The notes: generated by a model from the letters alone, not told the origin. Shown: positions 24,022-33,777, counted from the first letter of the stretch. The stretch is DNA of 64,000 bases from Streptomyces sp. NBC_01304 (GCF_035975855.1 NZ_CP109055.1:4154001-4218000), one strand, 5' to 3'. Translations and numbers: made by a program.

Positions 24022-25428
24022 TCAGGGTGCGGCGGTGGGCCCGCTCTCCGCGAGATCGCCCCAGAGGTACGCGGTGGTCTCGACGCCCTTCATGAGCAGA
24101 TCGAGCTCCACCTTCTCGTTCGGCGCGTGCCAGCCGTCGGAGGGGACGGAGATGCCCAGGAACAGCACGGGTGCCTCGAGTACGTCCTGCAGGTCCGCGG
24201 CGGGCCCGGAGCCGCCCTCGCGCGTGAAGCGGATCGGCTGCTCGAAGGCGCGGCCCATGGCGCGCACGACGGACTGCAGCGCGGGGTGGTCGAGCGGGGT
24301 CAGGCACGGGCGGGTGGCGCCGGTCCAGTTGATCGTGTGGCCGATGCCCTCGGGCAGCCGCGTGGCCACCCAGTCGGTCACGGCCTGCTCGACGCGGGCC
24401 GGGTCCTGGCCCGCGACGATCCGGAAGGAGAGCTTCAGGAAGGCCGACGACGGGACGATCGTCTTGCCGCCGGCGCCCTGGTAGCCGCCGCCCATGCCGT
24501 TGACCTCGGCGGTCGGGCGGGCCCAGATGCGCTCCAGGGTGGAGTAGCCGGTCTCGCCGTACGCCCCGTGCGACTTGGCGGTACGCAGCCACTCGGCCTC
24601 GTCGAAGGGGAGCTCGGCGAAGAGCTCGCGCTCGCGGGCGGTGAGTTCGGTGATGCCGTCGTAGAAGCCGGGGACCGCCACGCGCGCGTGCTCGTCGTGC
24701 AGGGCCGCGACCAGGCGTGCCGCGGCGGTCGCCGGGTTAGGCACGGCGCCGCCGAAGGAGCCGGAGTGGATGTCCTGGTCCGGGCCGCTGAGGTCGATCT
24801 GGCACTCGACGAGGCCGCGCATGCCCGTACAGACCGTGGGGGTCGTCTCCGACCACATGCCGGTGTCCGAGACGATCACTACGTCTGCCGTCAGACGGTC
24901 CTTGCGGTCCTCGATCAGGGCCCGGAAGTTCGGGGAGCCGGACTCCTCCTCGCCCTCGATGAGGAGCTTGAGGTGCACGGCGGGGGTGGTGCGGCCGGTG
25001 GCGGCGAGGTGGGCGCGTACGCCCAGGGTGTGGAAGAAGACCTGGCCCTTGTCGTCGGCGGCGCCCCGCGCGTGCAGCCGGTTTCCCCGGACGACCGGCT
25101 CGAAGGGCTCGGTGTGCCAGCCGTCCTCGAGGGCGGCGGGCTGGACGTCGTGGTGGCCGTAGACCAGGACGGTGGGCGCGGCCGGGTTGTCGGAGGGCCA
25201 CTCCGCGTAGACGGCGGGGGCGCCGGGGGTCTCCCAGACCTCGGTGGTCGGGAAGCCGGTCTCCTTGAGCTTGCCGGCGAGCCAGTCGGCGCTGCGGCGC
25301 ACGTCGTCCGCGTGCTCGGGCTGGGCCGAGACCGAGGGGATTCGCAGCCAGTCCTGCAGGTCCTCGAGGAAGTCGATGCGGTTGGCTGCGATGTACGTGC
25401 GGACGGCGCTGTCCGGGGTCTGGCTCAT
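24022..25428 (-). CDS. M20 family dipeptidase
   Basis: 468 residues, cytoplasmic. Zinc ligand motifs of M20 peptidases are visible: YGHHDVQP (about residue 90), the Asp-containing ARGAADDKG, the catalytic Glu pair EGEEESGS, and a C-terminal HAPNEKVEL (His ligand). The family includes carnosinase-like dipeptidases that act on short peptides. A dimerisation lid domain lies between about residues 210 and 330. ATG at 25428 has only a weak purine tract well upstream. It stands alone between the nudC side and adnB. A copy of the dispersed repeat (25542-25617) lies between it and adnB. Confidence 0.9.
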   Translation of the reverse strand: MSQTPDSAVRTYIAANRIDFLEDLQDWLRIPSVSAQPEHADDVRRSADWLAGKLKETGFPTTEVWETPGAPAVYAEWPSDNPAAPTVLVYGHHDVQPAALEDGWHTEPFEPVVRGNRLHARGAADDKGQVFFHTLGVRAHLAATGRTTPAVHLKLLIEGEEESGSPNFRALIEDRKDRLTADVVIVSDTGMWSETTPTVCTGMRGLVECQIDLSGPDQDIHSGSFGGAVPNPATAAARLVAALHDEHARVAVPGFYDGITELTARERELFAELPFDEAEWLRTAKSHGAYGETGYSTLERIWARPTAEVNGMGGGYQGAGGKTIVPSSAFLKLSFRIVAGQDPARVEQAVTDWVATRLPEGIGHTINWTGATRPCLTPLDHPALQSVVRAMGRAFEQPIRFTREGGSGPAADLQDVLEAPVLFLGISVPSDGWHAPNEKVELDLLMKGVETTAYLWGDLAESGPTAAP

Positions 25429-25541
25429 ATGGTCGAGCGTATCCCTCTCCGGGAAGGGGCCGGCGGTCTGGACCTGGGCCTGTGATCAGGGTCTCGGTGG
25501 TGTCTCGGGATGCGGGCGGCGGGGGTGGCCGGGTTTGCTTT

Positions 25542-25617
25542 CCCCACCCCGCCCCTTCCCGAAATCCTGCGGAGCCTGCCGCCCTCCGGGCGGTGTCCTC
25601 AAACGCCGGACGGGCTG
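25542..25617 (+). repeat. Dispersed GC-rich repeat, copy A
   Basis: About 76 bp with the shared elements CCCCGCCCCTTCCCG, CTGCGGAGCC, CCCTCCGGGCGGTG and CCTCAAACGCCGGACGGGCTG. Related copies occur near 29190, 37351, 46269, 46367 (inverted) and 48004. Here it overlaps the end of adnB and supplies its last codons (SPSGV and stop). Confidence 0.8.
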
Positions 25618-28600
25618 GTTTTGCCCGTGGTCAGCAGGCGTTCCAGTTCGTCGCGGCCCGGCAGATTCCGAGGGCGGGACACCTCTCCCGTCCGTATGTA
25701 CACGAACGCCGCCCTCACCGACTCCAGCGGTACGCCGTGCTGCTCCGCCCACGCCAGGCGGTAGATCGCCAGCTGGAGGGGGTCGGCGGTGCGGTTGTGC
25801 GCTGTTTTCCAGTCGACGATTTCGTACGTCGCCTCGTCGCCGGTGCCGTCGCGGTAGACCGCGTCGATGCGGCCCCGGATGACGCGGCCCGCGATCGCCA
25901 GCTGGAAGGGGGTCTCCACCCGGTGGGGGGTGCGGTCGGCGTACGGGGTGCGGCCGAAGGCTTCCTTCAGGGTTTCCAGGTCCTGCTCGTCGGCGATCTC
26001 CGCGTCCGTCCCCGGCAGTTCGTCGGGGGCGAGCATGGGCAGTTCCAGGGCCTCGAAGCGGGACTCGACCCAGGCGTGGAAGCGGGTGCCGCGGCGGGCC
26101 GCGGGCTGGGGCGGGCGGGGCATGGGGCGGGCCAGCTCCTGGGCGAAGCCGTCGGGGTCGGCGGCCATGTGGAGGACCTGGGACGCGGTGAGCGACGCGG
26201 GCAGGGGGACGTCGCGCACGCCCTTGCGGGTCCGGTTCAGCTCCGCTGTGAGGGCTTGCAGGTCGCGGTCCCAGGAGGCGATGGTCCGCTGTTCCTCGGG
26301 GGTGAGGCGGGGGCCCGGGACGGTGTGGGGTTCGGGGGCGTGGGTTCGGGCGGCGTGGGCTCGAGGGGCGTCCTCGAACTCGTCGTCCGGGTAAGGAGGT
26401 TCTTCGTCGTGAGGAGGTTCTTCGTCCTCGTGCGGAGGCTCCTCGTCCTCGTACGGAGGTTCCTCGTCGTCCGGCGGTGGCGGCCACTCCGGGTCGTACG
26501 CCTCGTCCGGTGCGTACGCGTGCTCGTCGGGCCGGGACGTCAGGGCGTCCAGGTGGGCCAGGACCGTGGCCGCGGCGGCGCGGCGGTGGGACAGGGCCGT
26601 CGCGTCCAGCGGGAGGGGCCAGGCCTCGTCGGCGGTGTGCTCGGTGAGGGCCGGGTTCTCCTCGTCCTCGGCCGGCTCGTCCGCCCAGGCCTCGATCTCA
26701 CCGTGGCCCGCCGCGCAGTGGTCGTGCAGGGCGAGCAGGAAGTCCGAGGGGCCGCGGGGCTTCTTCTGGGTCGGGCCCCACCAGTGGCCGGAGCCCAGGA
26801 GGAGGGAGCGGGGGCGGGTGAACGTGACGTACCCGAGGCGGAGTTCCTCGGTGCTCTGGTGGGCCTTCATCTCCTCGTGGAAGGACTTCAGACCCTTGCT
26901 GTCCCATGCCTCGACGTCGGGCAGTGTCGCCGTGTCGCCGCGCAGGTCGTGCGGCAGGACCTTCGACTGGGAGGTCCACTTCTCGCGGCCCTGGGTGGAC
27001 GGGAAGGTGCCGGTGACCAGGCCGGGAACGGCGACCACGTCCCACTCCAGGCCCTTGGACTTGTGGGCGGTGAGGACCTTGACGGTGTTCTCGCCGCCGG
27101 GCAGGGCGTTGTCCAGGCCCTTCTCGTACTGGGCGGCGGTGCGCAGGAAGCCGAGGAAGGCGAGGAGGGAGGCCGAGGGGTCGTTCGACGCGAAGGAGGC
27201 CGCCACGTCCAGGAAGTTGGAGAGCGTCTCGCGGCGGCGGGCCGCCAGGGCTTGGGGGGAGGCGGAGAGCTCGACGTCCAGGCCGGTGGTGGCCAGGACC
27301 CGGTGCAGGACGTCCATCAGGGGGTCGGCGAGCGCGCGGCGCAGGTCGCGCAGTTCGGCCGCGAGGCGGGCGAAGCGCACGCGCGCGTCGGGCGAGAACG
27401 GCAGGTCGTCCGTCGCCGCGTCCGGGTCGAGGAAGGTGTCCAACGCGTCCGCGAGGGAGATCACTTCGGCCGGGTCGATGCCTTCCACGGCCGCGGCCAG
27501 GCGGTGGTCTGCGTCGTCATCGTCGGCCACGCGCGCGTGGTGCACGAGGAGGCGGGCGCGCCGCCCGAGGAGCGCCAGGTCGCGCGGGCCGATCCGCCAG
27601 CGGGGGCCGGTGAGGAGACGTACGAGGGAGGCGTTGGCGCCGGGGTCCTGGAGGACTTCGCAGACGGCGACCAGGTCGGCGACCTCCGGGAGGTGCAGCA
27701 GGCCGGAGAGGCCGACGACCTCGACCGGGATGTCCCGGGCCACCAACGCGCCCTGGATCTGGGCGAAGTCGCCCGCCGTGCGGCACAGGACTGCGATGTC
27801 CCCGGGGGCCTTTCCGGTGCGTACGAGATGGGCGATCGAGTCCGCGAGCCAGTCGATCTCCTCCGCGTGGGTACGCAGCAGGGCGCAGCGCACGATGCCG
27901 TCGCGCTCGGCGCCGGGGGCCGGGCGCAGGGCCTCGACGCCCGCGTGCATGGCGCGCAGGGGCCCGGCGAGGTCGTTGGCGAGGTCGAGGAGGCGGCCGC
28001 CGCTGCGGCGGTTCTCGGAGAGGGAGAAGCGGGTGGCCGGGCTGCCGTCGGCGTACGCGAAGTGCTCGGGGAAGTCGTCGAGGTTGGCCACGGAGGCGCC
28101 GCGCCAGCCGTAGATCGCCTGGCAGGGGTCGCCGACCGCGGTCACCGCGTGGCCGGTGCCGGAGCCGAAGAGGGAGGCGAGGAGGATGCGCTGGGCGACC
28201 GAGGTGTCCTGGTACTCGTCGAGCAGGACGACGCGGAACTCGTCGCGCAGGATGCCGCCGACCTCGGGGCGGGTGCGGGCCAGCTGGGCGGAGAGGGCGA
28301 TCTGGTCGCCGAAGTCGAGGAGGTCGCCGGCGCGCTTCGCCGCGCGGTAACGCCCTACCAGCTCGGTCAGTTCGAGGCGGGCCGCGGCCACCTCGGGGAC
28401 CTTGCGCAGGTCGTCGTTGCTGAGCTTCGCGCGCTGGAGGGTGGCGAGGAGCTCGGTGTCGTACGCACGCAGCCGGTCGGGACGTACGAGGTGTTCGGAG
28501 AGCTCGCCGTCCAGGGTGAGGAGGTCGCTGACCAGGTCGGGGAAGCCGCGGGTCAGCGCCGGGTAGGGGCCGGGGGCCTCGCGCAGCACGCGCGCGGCGA

Positions 28601-29030
28601 GCTGGAAGCGGGTCGCGTCCGCGAGCAGGCGGGTGGTGGGTTCCAGCCCTATGCGCAGGCCGTGGTCGGTGAGGAGGCGGCCGGCGAAGGCGTGGTACGT
28701 CGAGATGACGGGCTCGCCCGGGGGGTTGTCCGGGTCGATCGCGTCCGGGTCGGTGATGCCGGCCTTGATCAGGGCCTTGCGGACGCGCTCGGCGAGCTCG
28801 CCCGCCGCCTTGTTGGTGAAGGTCAGGCCGAGGACCTGCTCGGGGGCGACCTGGCCGGTGCCGACCAGCCAGACCACACGCGCCGCCATGACCGTCGTCT
28901 TGCCCGACCCGGCTCCGGCCACGATCACCTGCGGGGCGGGCGGCGCGGTGATGCAGGCCGTCTGCTCCGGGGTGAAAGGGATCCCCAGGAGCTCTTTGAG
29001 CTGCTCGGGGTCGGTGAGTCGTGCGGTCAC
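25599..29030 (-). CDS. adnB: AdnB: helicase-nuclease subunit (RecBCD/AddAB functional analogue)
   Basis: 1143 residues. The N-terminal SF1A motor has Walker A GAGSGKTT, TFTNKAAGEL, LLDEYQDT, GDPCQAIYGWRG and later HKSKGLEWDVVAVPG. A C-terminal RecB-type nuclease follows, with GRIDAVYRDG and the catalytic VDWKTA. AdnA-AdnB resects double-strand breaks in actinobacteria. The motor N-terminus (VMAARVVWLV) resembles the mycobacterial AdnB partner. Between motor and nuclease is a strikingly acidic EEPPY/EEPPH repeat linker (about residues 845-885). GTG at 29030 has only a weak ribosome site. A lipoprotein gene separates it from adnA upstream. Its last residues come from a dispersed repeat copy. 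Confidence 0.88.
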   Translation of the reverse strand: MTARLTDPEQLKELLGIPFTPEQTACITAPPAPQVIVAGAGSGKTTVMAARVVWLVGTGQVAPEQVLGLTFTNKAAGELAERVRKALIKAGITDPDAIDPDNPPGEPVISTYHAFAGRLLTDHGLRIGLEPTTRLLADATRFQLAARVLREAPGPYPALTRGFPDLVSDLLTLDGELSEHLVRPDRLRAYDTELLATLQRAKLSNDDLRKVPEVAAARLELTELVGRYRAAKRAGDLLDFGDQIALSAQLARTRPEVGGILRDEFRVVLLDEYQDTSVAQRILLASLFGSGTGHAVTAVGDPCQAIYGWRGASVANLDDFPEHFAYADGSPATRFSLSENRRSGGRLLDLANDLAGPLRAMHAGVEALRPAPGAERDGIVRCALLRTHAEEIDWLADSIAHLVRTGKAPGDIAVLCRTAGDFAQIQGALVARDIPVEVVGLSGLLHLPEVADLVAVCEVLQDPGANASLVRLLTGPRWRIGPRDLALLGRRARLLVHHARVADDDDADHRLAAAVEGIDPAEVISLADALDTFLDPDAATDDLPFSPDARVRFARLAAELRDLRRALADPLMDVLHRVLATTGLDVELSASPQALAARRRETLSNFLDVAASFASNDPSASLLAFLGFLRTAAQYEKGLDNALPGGENTVKVLTAHKSKGLEWDVVAVPGLVTGTFPSTQGREKWTSQSKVLPHDLRGDTATLPDVEAWDSKGLKSFHEEMKAHQSTEELRLGYVTFTRPRSLLLGSGHWWGPTQKKPRGPSDFLLALHDHCAAGHGEIEAWADEPAEDEENPALTEHTADEAWPLPLDATALSHRRAAAATVLAHLDALTSRPDEHAYAPDEAYDPEWPPPPDDEEPPYEDEEPPHEDEEPPHDEEPPYPDDEFEDAPRAHAARTHAPEPHTVPGPRLTPEEQRTIASWDRDLQALTAELNRTRKGVRDVPLPASLTASQVLHMAADPDGFAQELARPMPRPPQPAARRGTRFHAWVESRFEALELPMLAPDELPGTDAEIADEQDLETLKEAFGRTPYADRTPHRVETPFQLAIAGRVIRGRIDAVYRDGTGDEATYEIVDWKTAHNRTADPLQLAIYRLAWAEQHGVPLESVRAAFVYIRTGEVSRPRNLPGRDELERLLTTGKTSPSGV

Positions 29031-29150
29031 TCTGCGAGGCTAGCGGGTGGGTCTGACAGGCCTCGATTTGTCGCTGGGCCCCGACCCGGCGGAGGTCGCG
29101 TGCCGCGGGGGCGCTGCGAGCTCTGCCGGACGGGGCCACGTGTGAGGTGG

Positions 29151-29223
29151 GCCCCGGCCCGGCGGAGGTCACGGGGGCGCTGCCCCCCGGACCCCCTGCT
29201 CCTCAAACGCCGGAGGGGCTGAT
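29151..29223 (+). repeat. Dispersed repeat, variant copy B, with an internal near-duplicate
   Basis: The part GGGGGCGCTGCCCCCCGGAC, then CCTCAAACGCCGGAGGGGCTG, is a diverged copy of the family. The first bases duplicate a segment at 29078-29101 (GGCCCCGACCCGGCGGAGGTC). It fills most of the 272-bp gap between adnB and the lipoprotein gene; no other feature is seen there. Confidence 0.6.
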
Positions 29224-29302
29224 TTTTGCCCGATCGCCGGAGAGGCCAGAATTAGCCGGATGGGCGGGATCTACACCGGCCACCGGAACGTTGGACCGAG
29301 CG

Positions 29303-30010
29303 TCAGGCGCCCGGCACCAGGTCCTTCGCCTGCAGGACCTCGCCCTTCGGCGGGGCGGTGACGTCGAACTTCTTGCCGAAGTCGGTGATCGTCGTGGTCG
29401 TCTCGCCCTTCTTGGCTTCCTTGGTGACGACCTTCAGGTAGTAGGGCTCGCCCTCGGCCGCTATGTAGAAGGTCGTGGTCTCGCCCTTCTCCTTCTTGAC
29501 GAGCGTGGCCGCCTTCTTGCCGTCGACCTCGGCGTCGTCGCCGCGCTTGGCGCCCTTGGCGTCGTCGCCCTTGAACATGCTCTTGGCGTCGCACATCTGC
29601 TGGCTCTGGCCCTCGGGCGCCTGCACCCACTTGCCGGCAGCCTTCTTGCCGGGCTCGTCGCTGCCCGTGACGGCCTTCCAGTAGGCGGCGTCGGCCTTGG
29701 TGTAGGAGTCCTTGCCCAGCTGCAGGAACTCGACCTCACCCATGCCGTCGCCGGTCAGCGTGCCCTGACAGTTGCCGTCTCCGGCGATCTCGTAGCTGCC
29801 GGAGGTCGGCTTGCCCTTCTCGTCCTTGCCCGTCATGGACATCTTGAAGGTGTCGGCGTCCTTCATCGCGGCGTCCGCCTTCTTGGCGATCTTGGCCGCG
29901 CTCATGCCCTCGAAGGGGTCCTTGTCCTCGCCGCCGAAACAACCGGTGACCGCGACGAGTGCGGCCGCACTGGCCACTGCCGTCGCAAGGAACTTCCGGT
30001 TGGCTGCCAT
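29303..30010 (-). CDS. Secreted lipoprotein (LolA/LppX-like fold suspected)
   Basis: 235 residues. A signal peptide with lipobox (VAVTGC, Cys23) predicts membrane anchoring on the outer face. The mature part has an alternating DxxxFKMSMTG / GSYEIAGDG pattern with a QMCDA Cys, similar to actinobacterial lipoproteins that carry a LolA-like half-barrel. That resemblance is by eye only. A strong ribosome site GAGGAG is 8 nt before the ATG at 30010. It lies between adnA and adnB on the same strand, an odd companion for a cytoplasmic repair complex. Gaps of 125 and 272 bp on each side leave room for separate promoters. Confidence 0.8.
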   Translation of the reverse strand: MAANRKFLATAVASAAALVAVTGCFGGEDKDPFEGMSAAKIAKKADAAMKDADTFKMSMTGKDEKGKPTSGSYEIAGDGNCQGTLTGDGMGEVEFLQLGKDSYTKADAAYWKAVTGSDEPGKKAAGKWVQAPEGQSQQMCDAKSMFKGDDAKGAKRGDDAEVDGKKAATLVKKEKGETTTFYIAAEGEPYYLKVVTKEAKKGETTTTITDFGKKFDVTAPPKGEVLQAKDLVPGA

Positions 30011-30135
30011 GTTTCAGTCTCCTCAAAGCTGCGGGTAATGACCTTTACCGGGACCTTACGCGGTGCTTGTGGGGACCCTGAGCCCTGGGCCGGTGGCCTT
30101 TCTCACTCCGCCATCGCTCCGCCATCACCGCACGC

Positions 30136-33100
30136 TCACTCCACGATGTGGCGGCCCTCGGGCACCGCGCTGCACGAGGCCTGGAAGGCGCAGTGAGTGC
30201 AGTGCTGGCCACTGGTCGGCGTGAAGCGTTCGTCCAGGACCTTGCCGGCCGCCGTGGCGAGCAGGTCGCCGACCCACTCCCCCTCCAGCGGCTGCTGCGC
30301 CTGGACCTTGGGCAGGGTCTCGCCGCCGTCCTTCTTGGCGGCCGGCTTGCGCAGCTGGACCAGTTCGGCGCCTCCCGAGGGCGGGCGGTCGCCGTCGAAG
30401 GCGGTGTCCAAGGCGCCCTCACGTACGGCCAGTTGGTAGACGGCGAGCTGGGGGTGGCGGGCGACCTCGGCGGCGGTCGGGGCGTTCTTGCCGGTCTTGA
30501 AGTCGACGACGTACGCGCGTCCTTCGGCGTCCGTCTCGACGCGGTCCATGGAGCCGCGGATGCGGACCGCGTACTCGCCGCCCGCCTCCAGGGTCACGTC
30601 GAAGTCGTGCTCGCTGGCGACGGGGGTGCGGCCCGCGCGGTCCATCACGTGCCACTGGAGGAAGCGTTCGAGCGCCACGCGCGCGTGCTCCTTCTCCTGG
30701 GCCGACTTCCAGGGGGCGTCGAAGGCGAGGGCGTCCCAGACGGAGTCGAGGCGTTCCATGAGGACGTCGAGGTCCGCGGGGGTACGGCCGGAGGCGACTT
30801 CGTCGGCCAGTACGTGGACGACGTTGCCGAAGCCCTGGGCGACGCTCGCCGGGGCGTCCGCCTTGACCTCGCGGCCCAGGAACCATTGCAGGGCACAGGT
30901 GTTGGCGAGCTGGTCGAGGGCGCTGCCGGAGAGGGCGACGGGCTTGTCGCGGTCGCGCAGCGGGATCTTGCTGTGCGTGGGCTCGTACATGCCCCACCAG
31001 CGGTACGGGTGCGCGGACGGGACCAGCGGGCGGCCGTCCTCGTCGCTGAGCGCGGCGAGCTTCGCGAGGCGCTGGGCCGCTGCCTCGCGCAGGGCGTCGG
31101 TCACGCGGGGGTCGACGGTGGTGGCGCGCAGCTCGGCGACGAGGGCGGCGACCGAGAGGGGGCGGCGGGGTCTGCCCGTTATGTCCCTTGGTTCGACGCC
31201 GAGTTCGGTGAGGAAGCGGGAGGGCTGGTCGCCGTCGTCGGCCGGGGCCTTGACGGCGGTGACGACCAGGCGGGTGCGGGCGCGGGTGGCGGCGACGTAG
31301 AAGAGCCTTCTCTCCTCTGCGAGGAGGGCGCCGGGGGTGAGGGGTTCGGCGAGGCCGTCGAGTCCGATGCGGTCGGCTTCCAGGAGGGAGCCGCGTCGCC
31401 TGAGGTCCGGCCAGAGGCCTTCCTGGACGCCGGCGACGACCACCAGGGGCCACTGCAGGCCCTTGGAGCGGTGGGCGGTCATCAGGCGTACGGCGTCCGG
31501 GCGGGCCTCACGCTTGGTGAGGGTGTCGGCGGCGATGTCCTGGGCGGACAGCTCGTCCAGGAAGTTGAGGGCGCCGCGGCCCCCTGTGCGTTCCTCGGCG
31601 CGGGCCGCGGTCGCGAACAGGGCGCAGATCGCGTCGAGGTCGCGGTCTGCGTTGCGGCCTGCCGCGCCGCCCCTTTGCGCTGCGCGCTGCAGTCTCTGGG
31701 GCCAGGGGGTGCCGTTCCAGAGGGTCCAGAGGGCGTCCTCTGCGGTGCCGCCTTCCGCGAGGATTTTGCGGGTCTCCTTAAGGAGGGTGCCGAGGCGTTG
31801 GGCGTTCCGGGCGTACGCGGGGTCGTGGGCGGTGAGTCTTTCGGGCTCGGCGATGGCCCTCGCCAGGAGGTCGTCGGAGGGGGGCGGTACTCGGATTCCC
31901 GCTGTCCTTTCCTCCTCGCGGAGTGCTCTGCCGAGGCGGCGTAGGTCTGCGGGGTCCATCCCTGCGAGGGGGGACGTGAGGAGGGTGAGGGCGGTTTCTG
32001 TGTCGAGCCAGGCGGTTGTGTCGGGCCCTGCGTCGTCGGCATCCGGCGGTCGGGGCTTGCTCAGCTCGACTGCGTCGTGGCCCGCTTCGTCGGCAGCCGG
32101 TGCCTGCGGTTCTTCGGGCACGAGTGCGTCGAGGTCTGCTTCACCGGCATCCGGCACCTGCCGCTCGCCCAGGTCGACCACCTCAAGGCCCACCTCACCG
32201 GCGCCCGGCACCTGCCGCTCGCCCAGGTCGACCACCTCAAGGCCCACCTCACCGGCATCCGGCACCTGCCGCTCGCCCAGGTCGACCACCTCAAGGCCCA
32301 CCTCACCGGCATCCGGCACCTCCGCCTGCGCCCACCCGTGCCGCCCTGCGGCACGACTGCCCGCAGGGGTGGCGTCGGCAGAAGCTGTCGCCTCCGCCGC
32401 CGCCCGCAGCGCTGCCAGCAGTGTGGCCACCGCCGGCTCCTGGCTCAGGGCCAGGTCGTCGCCGTCTATTTCCAGGGGGACGCCGGCCGATGTCAGGGCG
32501 CGGCGGAAGGCAGGGATCGTGCGGGTGCCGGCGCGAAGCAGGACGGCCATGTCCGACCAGGGGACGCCGTCCTCCAGGTGGGCGCGGCGGAGGACGTCGG
32601 CGATGTTGTCCAGCTCGGTGCCGGGGGTGGGGTACGTGAAGACCTCGACCTTGCCGCCCTCCGCGATCGGCGAGAGCGCGCGGTGGCGGCGTACCGCATC
32701 CGAGGGGAGGCGGGTCAGGGGCATGCGGCGGGTGAGGCCGCGGGTGGCCTCGAGGAGTACGGAGGACGAGCGGCGGCAGGTCGTCAGGACCTCGACCGGG
32801 GCCGGGGTGCCGTCCGTGCGGGGGAAGGCGGAAGGGAAGTCGAGGATGCCGTTCACGTCCGCGCCGCGGAAGGCGTAGATCGACTGGTCCGGGTCGCCGA
32901 GCGCGACCAGGGTGCGGCCGCCGCCCGCGAGGGCCTGGAGCAGGCGGACCTGCGCCGCGTCCGTGTCCTGGTACTCGTCGACGAACACCGCGTCGTAGCG
33001 CGCCGCCAGTTGGTCCGCGACCTCCGTGCGGTGGGCGAGGAGCACGGCGCGGTGCACCAGCTCCGCGTAGTCGAGGACGCCCTGCGCGTCCAGTACGTCC

Positions 33101-33777
33101 AGGTACTCGGCGAGGAAGGACGCCGCCGCGCCCCAGTCGGGCCGCCCCGTGCGGCGGGCGAACTCGGCGAGGGACGCGGGGCCGAGGCCCAGTTCGCGGC
33201 TGCGCGCCAGGACCGCGCGGACCTCGTCGGCGAAGCCCCGCGTCGTCAGGCACGCGCGCAGTTCGTCGGGCCAGCGCACGCGTGCGTGGCCGGCGTTTTC
33301 CAGGTCGGTCTCGCCGGCGAGGAGGTCGCGTACGACGACGTCCTGTTCGGGACCGGAGAGCAGCCGGAGCGGCTCGGTGAACAGGTCGGCGTCCTGGTGG
33401 GCGCGGACCAGGGCGTAGCAGAAGGAGTGGAAGGTGGTGGCTTGTGGCGCCTGTACGCCGCCGATCCGGAGGGCCAGGCGGTCGCGGAGTTCCACCGCCG
33501 CCTTGCGGCTGAAGGTCAGGACGAGGATGCGCTCCGGGTCCGTGCCCTTGGCCGTCCGCGCGGCCACCGCCTCCACGAGCGTGGTGGTCTTGCCGGTGCC
33601 CGGTCCTGCGAGGACGAGGAGCGGTCCGGACGCATGGTCAACCACAGCGCGCTGGCTTGCGTCCAGATGAGGAGGATCCACCGACACCGGCGGGGTACGC
33701 ACCAGTCGGTAGGCGCCGTGGCTCCTCTGACGTACAGGCGCGTCAGAACTACGCCTGTCGGAAGAAAAGGAGCTCAC
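30136..33777 (-). CDS. adnA: AdnA: helicase-nuclease subunit with Fe-S-type cysteine cluster
   Basis: 1213 residues. The SF1A motor has LDASQRAVVDH, Walker A GPGTGKTT, FVDEYQDTD, GDPDQSIYAFRG and HRSKGLQWPLVV. The C-terminal nuclease has GSMDRVETD and VDFKTGK. Cysteines in TCALQWF and in CTHCAFQASC near the end fit an AddB-type iron-sulfur clasp. Gene order (this subunit first) and the GPGTGKT box match mycobacterial AdnA. A three-copy 54-bp coding repeat (GEVGLEVVDLGERQVPDA-like) sits in a middle insertion. GTG at 33777 is chosen although the ribosome site is weak. The predicted product is larger than its mycobacterial partners because of that insertion. Confidence 0.88.
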   Translation of the reverse strand: MSSFSSDRRSSDAPVRQRSHGAYRLVRTPPVSVDPPHLDASQRAVVDHASGPLLVLAGPGTGKTTTLVEAVAARTAKGTDPERILVLTFSRKAAVELRDRLALRIGGVQAPQATTFHSFCYALVRAHQDADLFTEPLRLLSGPEQDVVVRDLLAGETDLENAGHARVRWPDELRACLTTRGFADEVRAVLARSRELGLGPASLAEFARRTGRPDWGAAASFLAEYLDVLDAQGVLDYAELVHRAVLLAHRTEVADQLAARYDAVFVDEYQDTDAAQVRLLQALAGGGRTLVALGDPDQSIYAFRGADVNGILDFPSAFPRTDGTPAPVEVLTTCRRSSSVLLEATRGLTRRMPLTRLPSDAVRRHRALSPIAEGGKVEVFTYPTPGTELDNIADVLRRAHLEDGVPWSDMAVLLRAGTRTIPAFRRALTSAGVPLEIDGDDLALSQEPAVATLLAALRAAAEATASADATPAGSRAAGRHGWAQAEVPDAGEVGLEVVDLGERQVPDAGEVGLEVVDLGERQVPGAGEVGLEVVDLGERQVPDAGEADLDALVPEEPQAPAADEAGHDAVELSKPRPPDADDAGPDTTAWLDTETALTLLTSPLAGMDPADLRRLGRALREEERTAGIRVPPPSDDLLARAIAEPERLTAHDPAYARNAQRLGTLLKETRKILAEGGTAEDALWTLWNGTPWPQRLQRAAQRGGAAGRNADRDLDAICALFATAARAEERTGGRGALNFLDELSAQDIAADTLTKREARPDAVRLMTAHRSKGLQWPLVVVAGVQEGLWPDLRRRGSLLEADRIGLDGLAEPLTPGALLAEERRLFYVAATRARTRLVVTAVKAPADDGDQPSRFLTELGVEPRDITGRPRRPLSVAALVAELRATTVDPRVTDALREAAAQRLAKLAALSDEDGRPLVPSAHPYRWWGMYEPTHSKIPLRDRDKPVALSGSALDQLANTCALQWFLGREVKADAPASVAQGFGNVVHVLADEVASGRTPADLDVLMERLDSVWDALAFDAPWKSAQEKEHARVALERFLQWHVMDRAGRTPVASEHDFDVTLEAGGEYAVRIRGSMDRVETDAEGRAYVVDFKTGKNAPTAAEVARHPQLAVYQLAVREGALDTAFDGDRPPSGGAELVQLRKPAAKKDGGETLPKVQAQQPLEGEWVGDLLATAAGKVLDERFTPTSGQHCTHCAFQASCSAVPEGRHIVE
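32141..32319 (-). repeat. 54-bp tandem repeat inside adnA
   Basis: Three full copies of 54 bp at 32158-32319, plus a partial upstream copy. Each copy codes for 18 residues, V-P-D/G-A-G-E-V-G-L-E-V-V-D-L-G-E-R-Q. The near-perfect identity suggests a recent expansion. It lies in a linker or insertion of the motor region, not in a catalytic motif. Confidence 0.85.
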
